This document shows, one piece after another, positions 11,393 through 24,218 of a stretch of DNA of 64,000 bases. The notes below the pieces were generated by a model. That model saw only the letters and a program-made list of their open reading frames with translations, was not told the origin of the DNA and did not search any database. The stretch is from Channallabes apus (taxonomy: Eukaryota; Chordata; Actinopteri; Siluriformes; Clariidae). Each line of letters begins with the position of its first letter. The first letter of the stretch is position 1. Made by a program: the position numbers and the translations under genes. Where the stretch lies: the NCBI GenBank assembly GCA_030522415.1, contig CM060109.1:3812655-3876654 (forward strand), given 5' to 3'.

Positions 11393-11484
11393 GTCTCCCC
11401 TGCTGGGTCTTAGTGCTTGCAGAGTTTCTGAGTGTGCGTGTGTGTTTGTGTTCGTGTGTGTGTATTCACCCAGCAGGGGAGACG
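11393..11484. repeat. Inverted repeat around a GT-rich loop
   Basis: CGTCTCCCCTGCTGGGT (11393-11409) and ACCCAGCAGGGGAGACG (11468-11484) are exact reverse complements of 17 bp separated by 58 bp that include a GT-rich run. It may be a small foldback element. Confidence 0.6.
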
Positions 11485-11693
11485 TTTACGTACAATTCCG
11501 CAGTGCAAGAGAGAGAAAAACCGCTGGCTCAGTTGTGATCACGTGACGCTCTGCGTCAAAACATGAAGCGCATGTGTGATACATGATACTCGGTACTCGT
11601 AAACCAAGACAACGTTTTTCAAGTCAAAATTCATTAAAAATCTTTGCCCGTCTTGCGGAACACTCGTAAACCGAGGTTCCACTGAACTTTGTT
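11485..11693. mobile_element. Right-end fragment of a GTGGAACCTCGG transposon
   Basis: The sequence matches 25193-25385 of the larger element (ACAATTCCGCAGTG, CTCAGTTGTGAT, TGATACATGATACTCGG) and ends CCGAGGTTCCACTG at about 11690. That end is the reverse complement of the terminal repeat seen at 23933. Confidence 0.65.
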
Positions 11694-11796
11694 TATGCAT
11701 AACTGTAAGTGACTTTCGATTGTACTCATGTTTTTTCCCCTGTAATTCCCTGTGAAGCGAGAATTGGTAAATACAATACAATACAAGCACTTGGTT

Positions 11797-12420
11797 CAAT
11801 TTAATTTTATTTGTGTAGCGCTTTTAACAATTTACATTGTCGCAAAGCAGCTTTACACAATCAAAAGAATTAAGTTTGTATGAAATGTGAATGTGTATGA
11901 ATCAAAATTACAAGATTGTCCCTGATGAGCAAGCCGAGGACGACGGTAACAGTGGCAAGGAAAAACTGGTAATAGATGGTAATAGGAAGAAACCTTGAGA
12001 GGAACCAGACACAACAGGGAACCCATCCTCATTTGGGTGAAAAAGGATAGCAGGGATTGATCAGCATAATACTATGTGAGACTGGAATTTCAGTATAACA
12101 GAAGATGTGTTAAATTAAATGGAGTTCAGGAGGCTCAGGTAGACTGTTGGAAATTCCAGTCATGAACTGTTGCGCGACTGAAGTCACAGGTCCTCAGAGA
12201 ACAACTGTCTGCATCAGTCGAGGACAGGACCGTCTTCATGGAAAAGTGGAACCATCCCCAGTCACCACACGCATCCCAGGAAGACCACACGGGGCATCCA
12301 TGTGATGAGATCTCCAACCAGAAGCAGGACTCCAGGACGACTTAGAAAGGTCCAGAGAGCAAAGGAGGTCTGGATCACTGGAAGCTCAGGGGCGACATGT
12401 ATAACTCGACAGAGAAATAG
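11797..12420 (-). mobile_element. L2/CR1-group LINE 3' tail, fragment
   Basis: It begins CAATTTAATTTTATTTGTGT and AGCGCTTTTAACAATTTACA, then GGAAAAACTGG, GAGAGGAACCAGACACAACA and GGATCACTGGAAGCTCAGG. These are the same landmarks as the 3' UTR at 54008-54713. It is probably the tail of the LINE whose endonuclease part lies at 13990-14770. The reverse transcriptase between them is gone. Confidence 0.7.
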
Positions 12421-12484
12421 GTAGAGGAAAAAGGAGAGAGGTTTTTGTGAAACAATAAAGAAAAACCTACTTAAAATTTTTTCA

Positions 12485-12485
12485 T

Positions 12486-12577
<92 letters not shown>

Positions 12578-12680
12578 TCACATATAAACACATATACCTA
12601 TATACTGTACACACACAAACGAAGTCAACATGCATACGTTATATACACACAAATGCACACATACACACATGCAGTGTTTA
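12485..12680. repeat. (TA)n microsatellite followed by CA-rich tract
   Basis: An almost pure TA run covers about 12485-12557, followed by ACACATATAC and CACACACACTC-type repeats to about 12680. A C-run lies at 12711-12721. Confidence 0.9.
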
Positions 12681-12769
12681 CATATTTAAAAAAATTTTTA
12701 AACCCACTAAACCCCCCCCCCACCCCATTTCCCTATTATTAACAAGTCTTTTTTTTCCATTGATTTAGT

Positions 12770-13989
12770 TTACAAACTGTTTTATTCACAGTTTGTGGTT
12801 TGGTTTCAGCTGTTGTCCATTTTTTCTTCTTCTTTCTGATTGACGGTTTGTTTTTTGTTACCTGTTGTGTTAGTTTGTTGCAGTTCTTTTAACGTTTTTA
12901 CTACCCGTTTCTTCTCTGTTTTGGACAGCTGTAGGAATAGGTTCACCTGCTCCTCTATGTCTACAGGTGTGTGCGTGGTGCTACACCTGGCCTCCTCACT
13001 CTCCTGTACTGTGGTGCTCGGAGTCTGACTGCGGGTTTTCCGCTTATTTGTCGGTTCTATACCGGATGTCTCCTCCAGTTTTCTTCTCGGTTTTGTTGTG
13101 TTGTCTTTAGGTGTCTGTGGTGGTGCGTTGGCCTGCGGCTGCTGTGTTTCGGCGCAGACGTTGGGGACATGGTCACTGTCAGCACTGAACACTGTACCAG
13201 CATCAGGTTTTGCGCTCGCGCTGTGTACAGTGGAACCGGTATTGAGTTAAGCGCCGAGCGCGGAATGTGTCTCAGTGCTGCCGGTCTGTTCAGGACTGAC
13301 CTGTTGGAGTTCAGGTCTGTCGGCGAGGCCCGCCGCAGGCCCTGACTCATCTGTGCTCCGCCGCTGGCTGTCTTCATGCTGCTGCCGCTGTTTCCCGGCC
13401 GTGTCGCCCCGCGAGCTCCCCGGCTGCACGGCTCCGTGCGGGCAGCTCAGCCTTTTGTGACTGACGTCCCCGCACTCGAAACACCTCAGCCGCTCCGTGG
13501 TGGCGAAGACAGGGTAACTGTTGTTCCCGTCTTTAACTTTAAAATTAACGTTCAGTGGACCCTCCTGATCGTTTAAAATCATTAGGACTTGCCTACGCAA
13601 AGACAGGACGTGCTTCACGCTCGAGTTTTTACACCTGAGCGGGATGGGTTTCATGGGGCCGGGCTGAAATCCCAAATCGCGCCAGCTCCCTCAGTATCTG
13701 CTCATCCTTGATGAACGGGGGGACGTTGGAGATCACCACTCGAGTTGCTGGTACAGACAGAGGGGTGACCTGGACCATGACGTCTCTCACTCGTATCGTT
13801 TTTTGTTGCCGTGGTTACGAGTGTTTTTTTTGGTTAGAAAGACCACCACTGCTGTATTCATCCGGGAGGCAGAGTAGATGTTCTGGCACCCGATCTGCTC
13901 CCCCATCGCTAGCAGAACTTACTCCAGCAGTACACCGTCTTCTACAACACACCTGACACCATTCTGGAGAGACATAGTCTCTCCACCAG
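12770..13989 (-). pseudogene. Tx1-like LINE ORF1 pseudogene, copy 1
   Basis: ORF1 of these retrotransposons is an RNA-binding protein with a zinc knuckle. The minus-strand order is: ENGVRC-type start (MSLQNGVRCVVED, 13968); NTAVVVFLTKKN; VQVTPLSVPATRVVISNVPP in another frame; SSVKHVLSLRRQVLMILND; zinc knuckle CFECGDVSHKRLSC (CX2CX4HX4C, about 13490); then a polar tail ending VNLFLQLSKTEKKRVVKTLK (about 12900). There are at least two frameshifts, and an extra stop (VLLE* at about 13919) that copy 2 lacks. Family assignment is from motif order. Confidence 0.7.
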
Positions 13990-14770
13990 CTGTTGTTGTG
14001 GAGATTTCTACAGTGGTCTTGTTTTTAGTTAATTTAGCTATGGTACTAAATAACAATCTAGGATTATTCTTGTTATTTTCCATAAGAGTGGAGAGATACA
14101 TTGATCTAGCAGCACTGAGAGCTTTTCTATAGTTCAGGATGCTCTCCTTCCATGCTATTTGGAATACTAACAATTTAGTTTGATGCCATTTGCGTTCTAA
14201 TTTTCGAGAGGTTTGTTTTAGAGTGCGTGTGAGTTTCTTATCTCTAGCGAGTTTCTTATCTCGAATCATTTTCCTTTTAACAGGAGCTACATTATCTAAG
14301 CTATAATGAAGTGTTGACTCTAAATATTTGGTCACCTGATCGAGTTCTGTGGAGTCAAGATGGCGATCCAATCAAAGTTGATAACTCTGGGAGATTATTG
14401 ATAAAGCTCTGTGTGGTATTTGATGTGAACGTATGTTTAAGGTGGTAGGGCAGTGCCGTGCGTAATCAAGACAAGACAGTGATCTGAGATAACTTCAGAC
14501 TGTGGAATTGTAATTATTTTTCTTATACTTAATCCGAAAGATAATATTAAATCCAAAGTGTGACCTGCTTTATGTGTGGGTCCTACTACACACAGATTTA
14601 CTCCTACTGAGTCCAGTATGGACATAAATGCTGTTCTCAGAGGGTCTCCTGGATTCTCAAAATGAATATTAAAATCTTCAGCAATTAACGCTTTGTCTAC
14701 AGAAACAACAAGGTTTGAGAGGAAATCTGCCAATTCACAGAGAATCTCAGAGTACAGCCCTGGGGGTCTG
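13990..14770 (-). mobile_element. L2/CR1-group LINE endonuclease/linker fragment
   Basis: On the minus strand an AP-like endonuclease part reads YRPPGLYSEILCELADFL, then ALIAEDFNIHFENPGD, then HTLDLILSFG and VISDHCLVLI (14770-14450), homologous to the LINE at 54008-58900. The linker to RT follows (RKLERKWHQTKLLVFQIAWK, NNPRLLFSTIAKLTK; 14260-14030). GDFN is changed to EDFN. At 13990 the sequence switches to Tx1 ORF1 and the reading frame runs across the junction. Confidence 0.75.
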
Positions 14771-16330
14771 TAAATAATGATTATGTAACATATACAGACA
14801 TCATAAACAGAGATTACACAGTATATTTGGGCCAATAGTATTTACAATGCTATTTATTTTTATCATGAGCAGTGTGACAGAGAGGATGCTGCCCTGGGGA
14901 ACTCCTTGTCCTCCAGGGAGTACACAAGTCTGACATAGCGTTTCCTATTCGGACTTGAAAGCTTCTGTTGGATAGGAAAGTGGACATGAAGATAGGTAGG
15001 TTGCCTCTGAAACCCATTTCATGCAGATTCTTTAGGATCCCGTATTTCCAGGTAGTGTCATATGCTTTTTTTTTAAGTCAAAAAGGACAGCTACCACATG
15101 CTCCTTTTTAATGAAGTCATCATGGACATATTTCTCAAGTCTTATAAGATGATCTAGAGTGCTCCTTCCTTTTCTAAAACTACACTGGAAGTCACTTATT
15201 TGATGATCGGATTCCAGTTTCCAGACGAGTCGATTGTTTATCATCCTTTCCATGGTTTTGCACATACAACTTGTTAATGCTATAGGCTGATATTTGTTAG
15301 GGTCTGTATGGTCCTTGTTTGGTTTAGGTATAGGTATAACTGTTGCTTCTAGCCAAGATGGTGGGGTACTACCAGTTCTCCAGATTTTATTAAAGTTTTC
15401 CAATAGAATAGATAAAATGTTTTGGGGTAAGTATTTCAAAAATTGGTAATGGACTTTGCCATGACACTGCAGTAGTACCAGACAGAATTTTAAGGAAACT
15501 GATAGTTCTTCCACAGTAAAGGGTTGGTTATATGGTTCTAGTTTTTCAGTATGGAAGTTAATTCAATTCTTTCTTGCATTTCCTGCAGTCTCAGAAATTT
15601 TGGGTGGTAATTTTCTGCTGAGGAGTTTCTTTCAAATGTTTTTGCTAAATTGCTTGCTATTTCTTGTTTCTGAGTTAGAAGGGTGCCTAGATCATTTACA
15701 TGTTTTACTTGTGGTCAACCTCCTTTTCCTTTCATTCTTCTTATCACGTTCCATAATTTCTTTGCAGATGTTTTTCTGGCCAAGCTTGATACAAATAGAT
15801 TCCAGCTTCGTTTCTTTGCTTCATTTATGTATCTTCGTGCTTGTGCTCGGCTGATTTTTACTTTGGTGACATTTTCCACTGTTGGATGTTTATTGAATGT
15901 TTTTACCGCTTTTTTCCGTGCCTGTATAAGTTGTTTCATTTATCGTCAAATCATGGGTTATGTCTTTTGAATTGTTTAGTGGATGATTTTGGGATGGTTT
16001 CATCTGCTGCTGTTATCAGTATATTTGTGAACCACTTCATGGAGTCTTCATGGTCCTGACAGTTCTTGATAAATCTCTCTTGGCAAACGGCTCGGAATGC
16101 ATGCCAAATTGCTTTTTGTAATTTACATTTTGTGGGGGATTGCTGAATTTCAGTTGCTGTTAGCGTTATAATCAGTGGGAAGTGATCACTTCCACACAGG
16201 TCATCCCATATAAGCCATGTAAAGTCGGTCAGCAGTTAGGGGTTGCAAATAGTTAAGTCTGGGGGACTCGTACAGTACATGTAGTGTATTATGGTGAACT
16301 GGTATATTTAGATGCTGTCTTCCCCACAGC
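14771..16330 (-). mobile_element. Nimb/I-clade LINE endonuclease-RT region, decayed
   Basis: The minus-strand order is: endonuclease end (DDLCGSDHFPLIITLTATEI, about 16200-16140); linker (KVKISRAQARRYINEAKKRS, about 15850); RT fingers (STPPSWLEATVIPIPKPN, 15390-15310); PIALTSCMCKTMERMINNR; FRKGRSTLDHLI; and a palm with GVPQGSILSVTLLM (about 14900). The YxDD region is destroyed near 14790, where L2-type sequence begins. Several stops and frameshifts are present. The RNase H part is displaced to 10597-11333 by insertion of the intervening LINEs. Confidence 0.75.
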
Positions 16331-16359
16331 AACATTGATCACTCAGGTTTGTTCACAGG

Positions 16360-16570
16360 GAAGTTATTGGTCACTTTACATCTCATGGAGCCCTTCATGT
16401 CTGTTTCCTTCTGGCTCTCCTTTTTAGTTACGCCATAGTTAGTCCTGCCAGGGTCCCTGCTTGCACTTTGGACTAAATATACAGTCACTTTATACATTGC
16501 CATCTCTCCTTCTCTCTCTTCTCCTCCCTCTCCTTTGCTCTCTATCCCTCTCCACATCTCTGTCAAGTTA
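16360..16570 (+). mobile_element. LINE 3'-UTR fragment
   Basis: Landmarks TTCTGGCTCTCCTTTTTAGT, GTCCCTGCTTGCACTTTG and ACTAAATATACAGTCA match, in reverse complement, the 3' region of the LINE at 63480-64000. It lies just downstream of the prdm9 stop codon on the opposite strand. Confidence 0.55.
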
Positions 16571-16843
16571 TACATGTAGCTCCTAAGCTAACTACAGAAC
16601 TACATAAGGTCAAAACAAAACATTTCTAATAGCATTTTAAACAACTATAAAGTTATTTTGCCTTCCACAAAACGTCTGCATAAAAATATGAAAAAAGCAT
16701 TTTAAGATACAGATAATTTTCAGCACAAACAGTAACAAAAAATTTAAAATAGGAAAACTTTAAATCATGCATGTTCAAGTAGGGACACTTAATTAAACTA
16801 AAAAAATTTATGTCTTTTCATTCTGTAAGCGGGGGACCGGCGT

Positions 16844-18912
16844 CTATCCGGTGTGAACACACTGGTGTTGTTGGAGAGTATTCGGTCGATTAAAACCCTT
16901 CCCACACTCTAAGCACTGATACGGCCTCACTCCTGTGTGAAGGCGCTGGTGATCTTTGAGGTTACTTCTCTGAGTAAAACTCTTTCCACACTGTGAGCAC
17001 TGATACGGCTTCTCTCCTGTGTGAAGGCGCTGGTGACGTTTGAGGGTATGTCTGTGAGTAAAACTCTTTCCACACTCGGAACACTGATACGGCTTCTCTC
17101 CTGTGTGAAGGCGCTGGTGATCTTTGAGGTTATTTTTCTGAGTAAAACTCTTTCCACACTCGGAACACTGATACGGCTTCTCTCCTGTGTGAAGGCGCTC
17201 GTGTTTTTTGAGGTTATTTCTCTGATTAAAACTCTTTCCACACTGTGAGCACTGATATGGCTTCTCTCCAGTGTGAAGGCGCTGGTGATGTTTGAGGTTA
17301 TGTCTGTGAGTAAAACTCTTTCCACACTCGGAACACTGATACGGCTTCTCTCCTGTGTGAAGGCGCTGGTGATGTTTGAGGTTATGTCTGTGAGTAAAAC
17401 TCTTTCCACACTCGGAACACTGATACGGCTTCTCTGCTGTGTGAAGGCGCTGGTGATCTTTGAGGTTATTTCTGTGAGTAAAACTCTTTCCACACTCGGA
17501 ACACTGATACGGCTTCTCTCCTGTGTGAAGGTGCTGGTGATCTTTGAGGGTACTTCTCTGAGTAAAACTCTTTCCACACTCGGGACACTGATATGGCTTC
17601 TCTCCTGTGTGAAGGCGCTCGTGTTCTTTGAGGTGACTTCTCTGAGTAAAACTTTCTCCACACTGTGAGCACTGATACGGCTTCTCTCCTGTGTGAAGGC
17701 GCTGGTGACCTTTGAGGTTACTTCTCTGACTAAAACTCTTTCCACACTCAGAACACTGATACGGCTTCTCTCCTGTGTGAAGGCGCTCGTGTTCTTTGAG
17801 GTGACCTCTCTGAGTAAAACTTTTTCCACACTCGGAACACTGATACGGCTTCTCTCCTGTGTGGAGGAGCTGGTGTTTTTTGAGATTACATTTCAGAGTA
17901 AAACTCTTTCCACACTCGGAACACTGATACGGCTTCTCTCCTGTGTGGAGGAGCTGGTGTATTTTGAGATTACATTTCAGAGTAAAACTCTTTCCACACT
18001 GTAAGCAGTGGTACGGCTTCTTTACCGTGTTAATGCACTTATGTGATTTGAGGGTTTTCTGATCAGCAAAACTCTTTCCACAGTCTGAGCAATGATGAAT
18101 TTCTTTCTGTACGTCATTGTGAGAACTGAGAGTATCAGATGATATGGGCTGACTGGAGACTTTTGAGGAGATTGAAAGCTCATGTTTAACCTCTCCTGAT
18201 TCCCGTAGTTTCAGATACTCTTCACAGTGACATCTCTGGATGTGTTTGTCAAGATAAATTTGAGATGCATAGGAAAGAGCACAAGTAGAGCAGGAAAAGC
18301 TTCGCAACAGAGTGTTGTTAAATTCTGGAGAAGTAAAAGCAGAGTAAAAAATTAGACACTGAACACAAAATGTAATACGTTTAGATTCAGAGATTATAAA
18401 ATGTAATGTAATGTACTGTACAGTAAATGTACAGTGACAAAAATAACCTAACACAAAGGTGTGTTCGAGATCAAATAAAACATTTGAGATTCTACATGCA
18501 TGAAAACTTACTAATTTGTGGTCCAAGAAACCATCAAAAGTGAATAACTGGACTTGGGAACAGCTTTGATTAGATTCATGAGGCTCAGGGTCACCAACAT
18601 GGACTTTTACAAAAAGAAAAAAACTATAGAGTGCTATTGATGACCGTGATGTTGTACTCATCTAACTACAATTGGCATTTCATTTGACACAAACCATACT
18701 GATTCTAAAACAATTTGCATAAATCATAATCTGCTATAATATTTTTGTCATAATTGTGTAAAGATATGCAAGTTAATCACTCAAGATTGATTAAATGGGA
18801 TGTCATTCCTATAAATGTCTTGGTTCAATCATAATTTATCCACTCACAATATTCCGACTTCCTTATAGTTTTCTCCCATCTTATCCTATAGGCACTCTTT
18901 CGCACATGCACC

Positions 18913-18990
<78 letters not shown>

Positions 18991-21900
18991 TACAGTACCA
19001 GTATAAAGGCCTGCAATAACCTAGAACTACAGTACACTCTGGCTATCATTGGGTGCACAATAAATCATTCCTCTTTCATTACAAGGTGACTCTTAGATTT
19101 TCACATTATTTAATAGCACCTAGAATAATGAAGACTATTGTGACGGTGAGCCTACAGCCACCTCTACAGCCAACACGCTCTATGCTCACTGTTGAAACAG
19201 AAAGGAAAGTCTGTATTCAGCACCAAGGCCAGCTCCACTGCATGTAACGAAGGGAATGTGCTTTTTAAATTTACAATGTGAGGCAATGCATATCCCCTTA
19301 CTATATCATCATTGTTTACATTTACATTTAGGCATTTGGAAGATGCTCTTATCCAGAGTGACTTACCAAAGTGCTTTGTAGCTTCCATCATTGGTTAGAT
19401 CCTTACACACTGGGTTACTAGGTTACTAAGTAAGTACTATCAGTCAAACACTGTTGGGAAGTTTTTTTTTTGTAGTCAAACCCAATTGGTCTTCCAGCAC
19501 CTGAACCAGATTTAGGAGCTCGACACATTCTCGCTACCATGAGTGTATGACCTCATAGACCGGCTGAGCCCCAATTAATTTTAACTCTGGACCTCACAAA
19601 AGAGTACTGGCAAGTAGTCCTTACACCAGAAGCTAAAGAAAAAGAGCCATTCAGCACAGAAAATGGCCATTGGCAATATAGGGTCCCCCCTGTGGCCTGT
19701 GGTCAACCAGAAACCAAAAGGGCAGTGGACCACAGAAACAGAGCCTGCATCCCAGAAACTAAAAACCCACCTCAACTGTTCCCCAATTCTCCCAAACCCT
19801 GACCACAGATTTTTGATGCATATGGACGCTTCAGGTGTAACACTGATTCCATCATCCTGCACCAGTCAAGGGCTCAATAAAGTAATGCAGCTGAGAGGAA
19901 TGGGTGGCATCTGGAAAGTCCAATGCTCGCTACAAGCTTTGAACGGTGGGAGGGAACACACTCCCAACACAGTGTTGAAACGGATAGGAAAGTGCGCATT
20001 CAGCACCAGGGCCAGCTTGTAACGCTTGGATTTATGAAACCGCTTAGTTACTTTGCTACGGGGTCGAGAATCAAAATATGGGCTGATAAACACTACTTTT
20101 TGTATTGCGCAACCGCGGCGGGACAATATAAGACGCGACACAAAACAATTGTAATAAATTAAACCAAAGTGTATTATACAAAATTAATAAATAAACAAGG
20201 TGAACCAAAACCAATATATACAAAATATATATACAAATATAAACAGTGTGTGCGCGATGTATGCGGGTGTGAGAGTGTGAGTATGGTAGTCCAGTGTCTG
20301 AGATATTGCCGAGTGTATGAGCTGGAGAGATGGTTCGATCTCACCGGTAAAAGATGTTAAGTCCGGGAGGTCGAGAAACGGAATGAGCTGGGTACTGAAT
20401 GAAATCCGGGAACAATAATCCACAAACAGTCGCTCAGTCTCAAAAACACAAGCAGCGCGCTGACTTGATCTCTCCGTGCCAGCTTCTTCGCCGGTTCCGG
20501 CTTTATGCCGGCTCATGTGACCCACGTCACTTCCGGGTTCCCTCACGCTGCGATCGCGCATTCGTGCGAGCTTACCCGGTGACCAAACACTGCCCATGGG
20601 ACATAAACTAAACTGCCTAGGGAACATCTAAGGCACAGGCGAGCAGCATTAGCTTTCATCCTTTTCCTGTTTCCTTTTCCTGCGCTACAAGCTGCTCTAC
20701 ATACGATGGAGGGTCAAGGTGCATAAATCACCATGTTTGGCACTGCATGCCCCCACACTGTTATACTGTCATGACCCCTTTACAAAAGGACCATCGAATA
20801 TCAGACCAGTGAGTAAGGTATTCTGGCCCTGCTCGCTCATGACTCTTTGGCTCCTTGTGTCTTGCTTCAGATTGGACCAGTCGAGGAGATCCCCGACACC
20901 AAGAGCCATGCTGTGTAGGGGCTACTGCTTACCCTCGACCACCTGAGCTTACCTCCTCGTCATCCCCACCTTCAGCCTCAGTTGTCCTTGACCGCCAGGT
21001 AGCCTCGCCGAACTGTCAACACCATCAAAGCCCCAAAGGTCTTCACGTACGTTTTTTTTCCACAAATTCCAGCCAACCTTGCACCCTTGCCTGTTTTTCT
21101 AAATAAAAGAGCACTTGTCTCACCAATCTGTCTCTCCATGTGTCCATGTCTGGCTCACTCCACTCTGTTAGCTTTACATTATAGCAGGGGACAAAGATTT
21201 TACATACGGTAAGTGCCCCAAATATGGAAAAGAGTTTCCAAGCAATGCTCTCAAACCATCACAATCATTAAGTTAAAATCTACTGAATTATTCAGGCATT
21301 TTTTCCTAATAACTTTTTTTCGAGGGTAAAGGTGCAGATCTTGTAGTTTATCACGTTTTAAGAGCTATAGTCAAACTGTACGTTACTCCTCCTGCCGAAT
21401 GGAATGCCAGTGCCTGGTTTGGATGAATCTCACCTCCCTTACCTCTTGGCTTCTCCACTATAAAATATAATTGAATAGAATTGAAGTGATTTGCAATAAG
21501 TATAAACAGAATTTACCATTCCTGGAGGACTTTTTGTTCCACAAGTAATCAAAGGCAGGACTGAGTTCTCTGGCGTACTCCTCTTCATACCACACTAAGA
21601 GCTCCTGTCCTGAGTTAATGGGTCGACAGCTCCGATACAGAATTCCACCTCGATACTGAAATGCCACAATATTCTGTTCTTCATCATTACGAGCGCAATT
21701 CACATACCTACAAGAATTTGGCAAAAAGGCAAAAAATATCAAAACTCAAATCATAGTCACAGACCAAGAGAAAGCATGAGGCGGATGGATGGGAAGAAAA
21801 CAAGTTTATAAAAAAAAAATTTGAAGCTCAATAAAAATGCAACAACTGGAGCATTCCTCACCTCATCCAATTTGCATGAACTTCTCTTGCACCATCTATG

Positions 21901-23891
21901 TATTGTTCACACTGCCTGCTTCTGTAGATCTGTAGAAAAAACAAAAAATTGAGAGTAAACTTGTTCATCAACGCAAGATATATTATAATGACGAAATGCT
22001 TTGCAGTAAATTTTTCAATTAGTGCATGATTTTAGTTTCCTCTAATCATATATGTTTCTCCTCAATTATAGCTGCCACGGTGATATGAGGGATGATATGG
22101 AGTGAGGAACAGCCGGGAGCCTGTACTTAGTGATGACCCCAGGATAGCCAATTAGCTCAGAAATCCGAAAACTAGCTTGAGTAGGAAATTCCACCCTGTA
22201 CCTCTATTCTGACAAAATAAAGCATCGTCTGTACGAGTCGTGTAAAAAAAAAAGTTCAGCATTGAAGTTAATTACAGCAGTACCTTCGTCCACTTCTTCT
22301 ATTCAATCCAGTTTACAGTAACAAAAAAGTTGTGTACCCTTATAATGCTATTTGATGTTACCGCATTTCTTTTATATTTCTTCTTTTGATTTCTCAGCTA
22401 CGAAAGGGAAATTAGTAATTTTAAATGCTATCGACCAAGAATTTGACATCCTTACTTGTCATGGATTAATCAGAAAGTAACTTTCTCTGTGTTTCATAAT
22501 AAATGACTTGACCTTATTGCTTTATAATCATATTGAGTATATGTTTGTAGAAAGGAGCACGGCCTGAATAGGACTATAACACTGGATTTGTCAATGATTA
22601 TTAGGCACTTCATCTGTGAATCAAAACTCTTAAATATACACAATAAATCGGTCGCTCCTGAAAAATCCCTTTTTCCATTAGTTTTGTTTGTCAGTATACA
22701 GTTAGGGTAAATTAGATAAGGTTACTGTGTTTAATTACAGAGACCGCTAAGACTTATATTAACTTTTTAAGAAAGGAATATAACTGGGAACTTGAAGAGA
22801 AAGGGTTTCTTTCTTCTTTCATCGACTCGCAAAGAAACAGCAATTTCAGAAATTAAATACACATTTCCACCCTGCATGTTCACAACGCTCTTTAGTTGCA
22901 AACATCCATTCAGTTTAAAAAATTTTTACATAAGAATTAATGCAAAGGAAAGTTCTACTTCAAGGTTTTATGTCTCTGACAAGGAAAACCTGTGCTGTCC
23001 AATCAGACCTCTGTATATATTAAATATATTTTCCTTGTGTTTTGGTCTCTAAACAGAATTCTCTAAAGACTCCCGACGTCTGTCTGTTCTGTCATTAATC
23101 AGGTTTTGTACAAAATCTTAATCATGCATTTGCCAAAAGTGTCTGCAAGCTTAAGTTGGGTTGTATTGCTCTCGAGTGAGAACTCCATTTGTAAAAATGC
23201 TTGTATCCTACAGGAACTACGACATGTAGCTCTGGCAGAAAGTAATTGATTCTGACTTGAGTTTATGTCATTCATGGTGCTGCTTAAAAAGCTGCATGCA
23301 TTAAAAATCTTAATAAATAATTAATAACAAACTCACCACCCAGGAGTATCCGCTGTTCTTGGCTTCCTCTCGGTCTACTAGCTCTCCCTGGTAGGGTCCA
23401 AAATGTGCACCTACTGGAACAGTCTCCGCCTTATTAAACACCCCCAGACCTGCATCAGGAATACTGGACTTCTGAATCTCTAGTCCAGGAGGAAGAGTTA
23501 GTCTGGCTCGATCACAGACGCCCATGGGAACAGGAGTATCAGGGATGAAGAGAGGCGGACCATGAACCTCACACTTGTTGAAGAAGATGGATTTGCAAAC
23601 CTCACAGTCTGGGAGTAGAGAAAACACAATGGGAAACAATGATGTCATATGTTTCTGTTACAGTAAGTGTCTGTATATCTGAGGAAATATACAGTGGCTT
23701 AAAGGTTTAAGGCTCTGATCAGAAGGTTGGGGGTTCAAGCCCCAGCAACCATTGAGCCCTTGAGCAAGGCCATCATTAACTCTATCTGCTCCAGGGGGCG
23801 CTGTATCCTGCCTGACCCTAGCTTCCTATAACAATAACAATTTTAAGCTTTAGAATTGCCTTGTAAAGACTTTACAAATAAACAAAACATA

Positions 23892-23936
<45 letters not shown>

Positions 23937-24186
23937 GAACCTCGGATAACGAGCATAATTCGTTCTGGAAGCAGGCTCGTATTCCAGGACACTCGTAAAT
24001 GAAATTTAATTTTCCCATAGGTAATAATGGAAACTTAAATTATTCGTTCTACAGCCCAAAAAAATAAATACATAAAAATAATTAATACAAAATATAAAGT
24101 AAAAATTAAACAAATTAACCTGTACTTTACCTTTAAAAAAATAAAAAATGAATCCCGACAGATAAGTGTTTTCCGTTTGTGCGTGC

Positions 24187-24218
<32 letters not shown>

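Noticed and set aside
12262..12591. A 109-codon frame with a YIYI repeat
   Set aside because: It is translation of the (TA)n microsatellite and LINE tail.
13919..14371. A single host gene encoded by the 150-codon minus-strand frame
   Set aside because: Its N-terminal part is LINE linker sequence and its C-terminal part is Tx1 ORF1; it is a fusion of two retroelement fragments.
16927..18004. Long open frames antisense to, or in other frames of, the zinc-finger array
   Set aside because: They follow from the 84-bp repeat: a frame free of stops in one unit stays open across all units. Their sequence is low-complexity repetition with no domain.
18512..18603. An extra prdm9 exon reading [15 protein letters not shown], with AG and GTAAGT sites
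   Set aside because: It fits the phase of exon 5 but is 92 nt long and would put exon 6 out of frame, whereas exon 5 joins exon 6 directly in frame. It could be an alternative or dead exon.
18325..18661. The open frame upstream of the zinc-finger exon as the protein N terminus
   Set aside because: A good acceptor (CTCCAG) at 18325 and phase-matched PR/SET exons upstream show this is intron; the open frame is chance.
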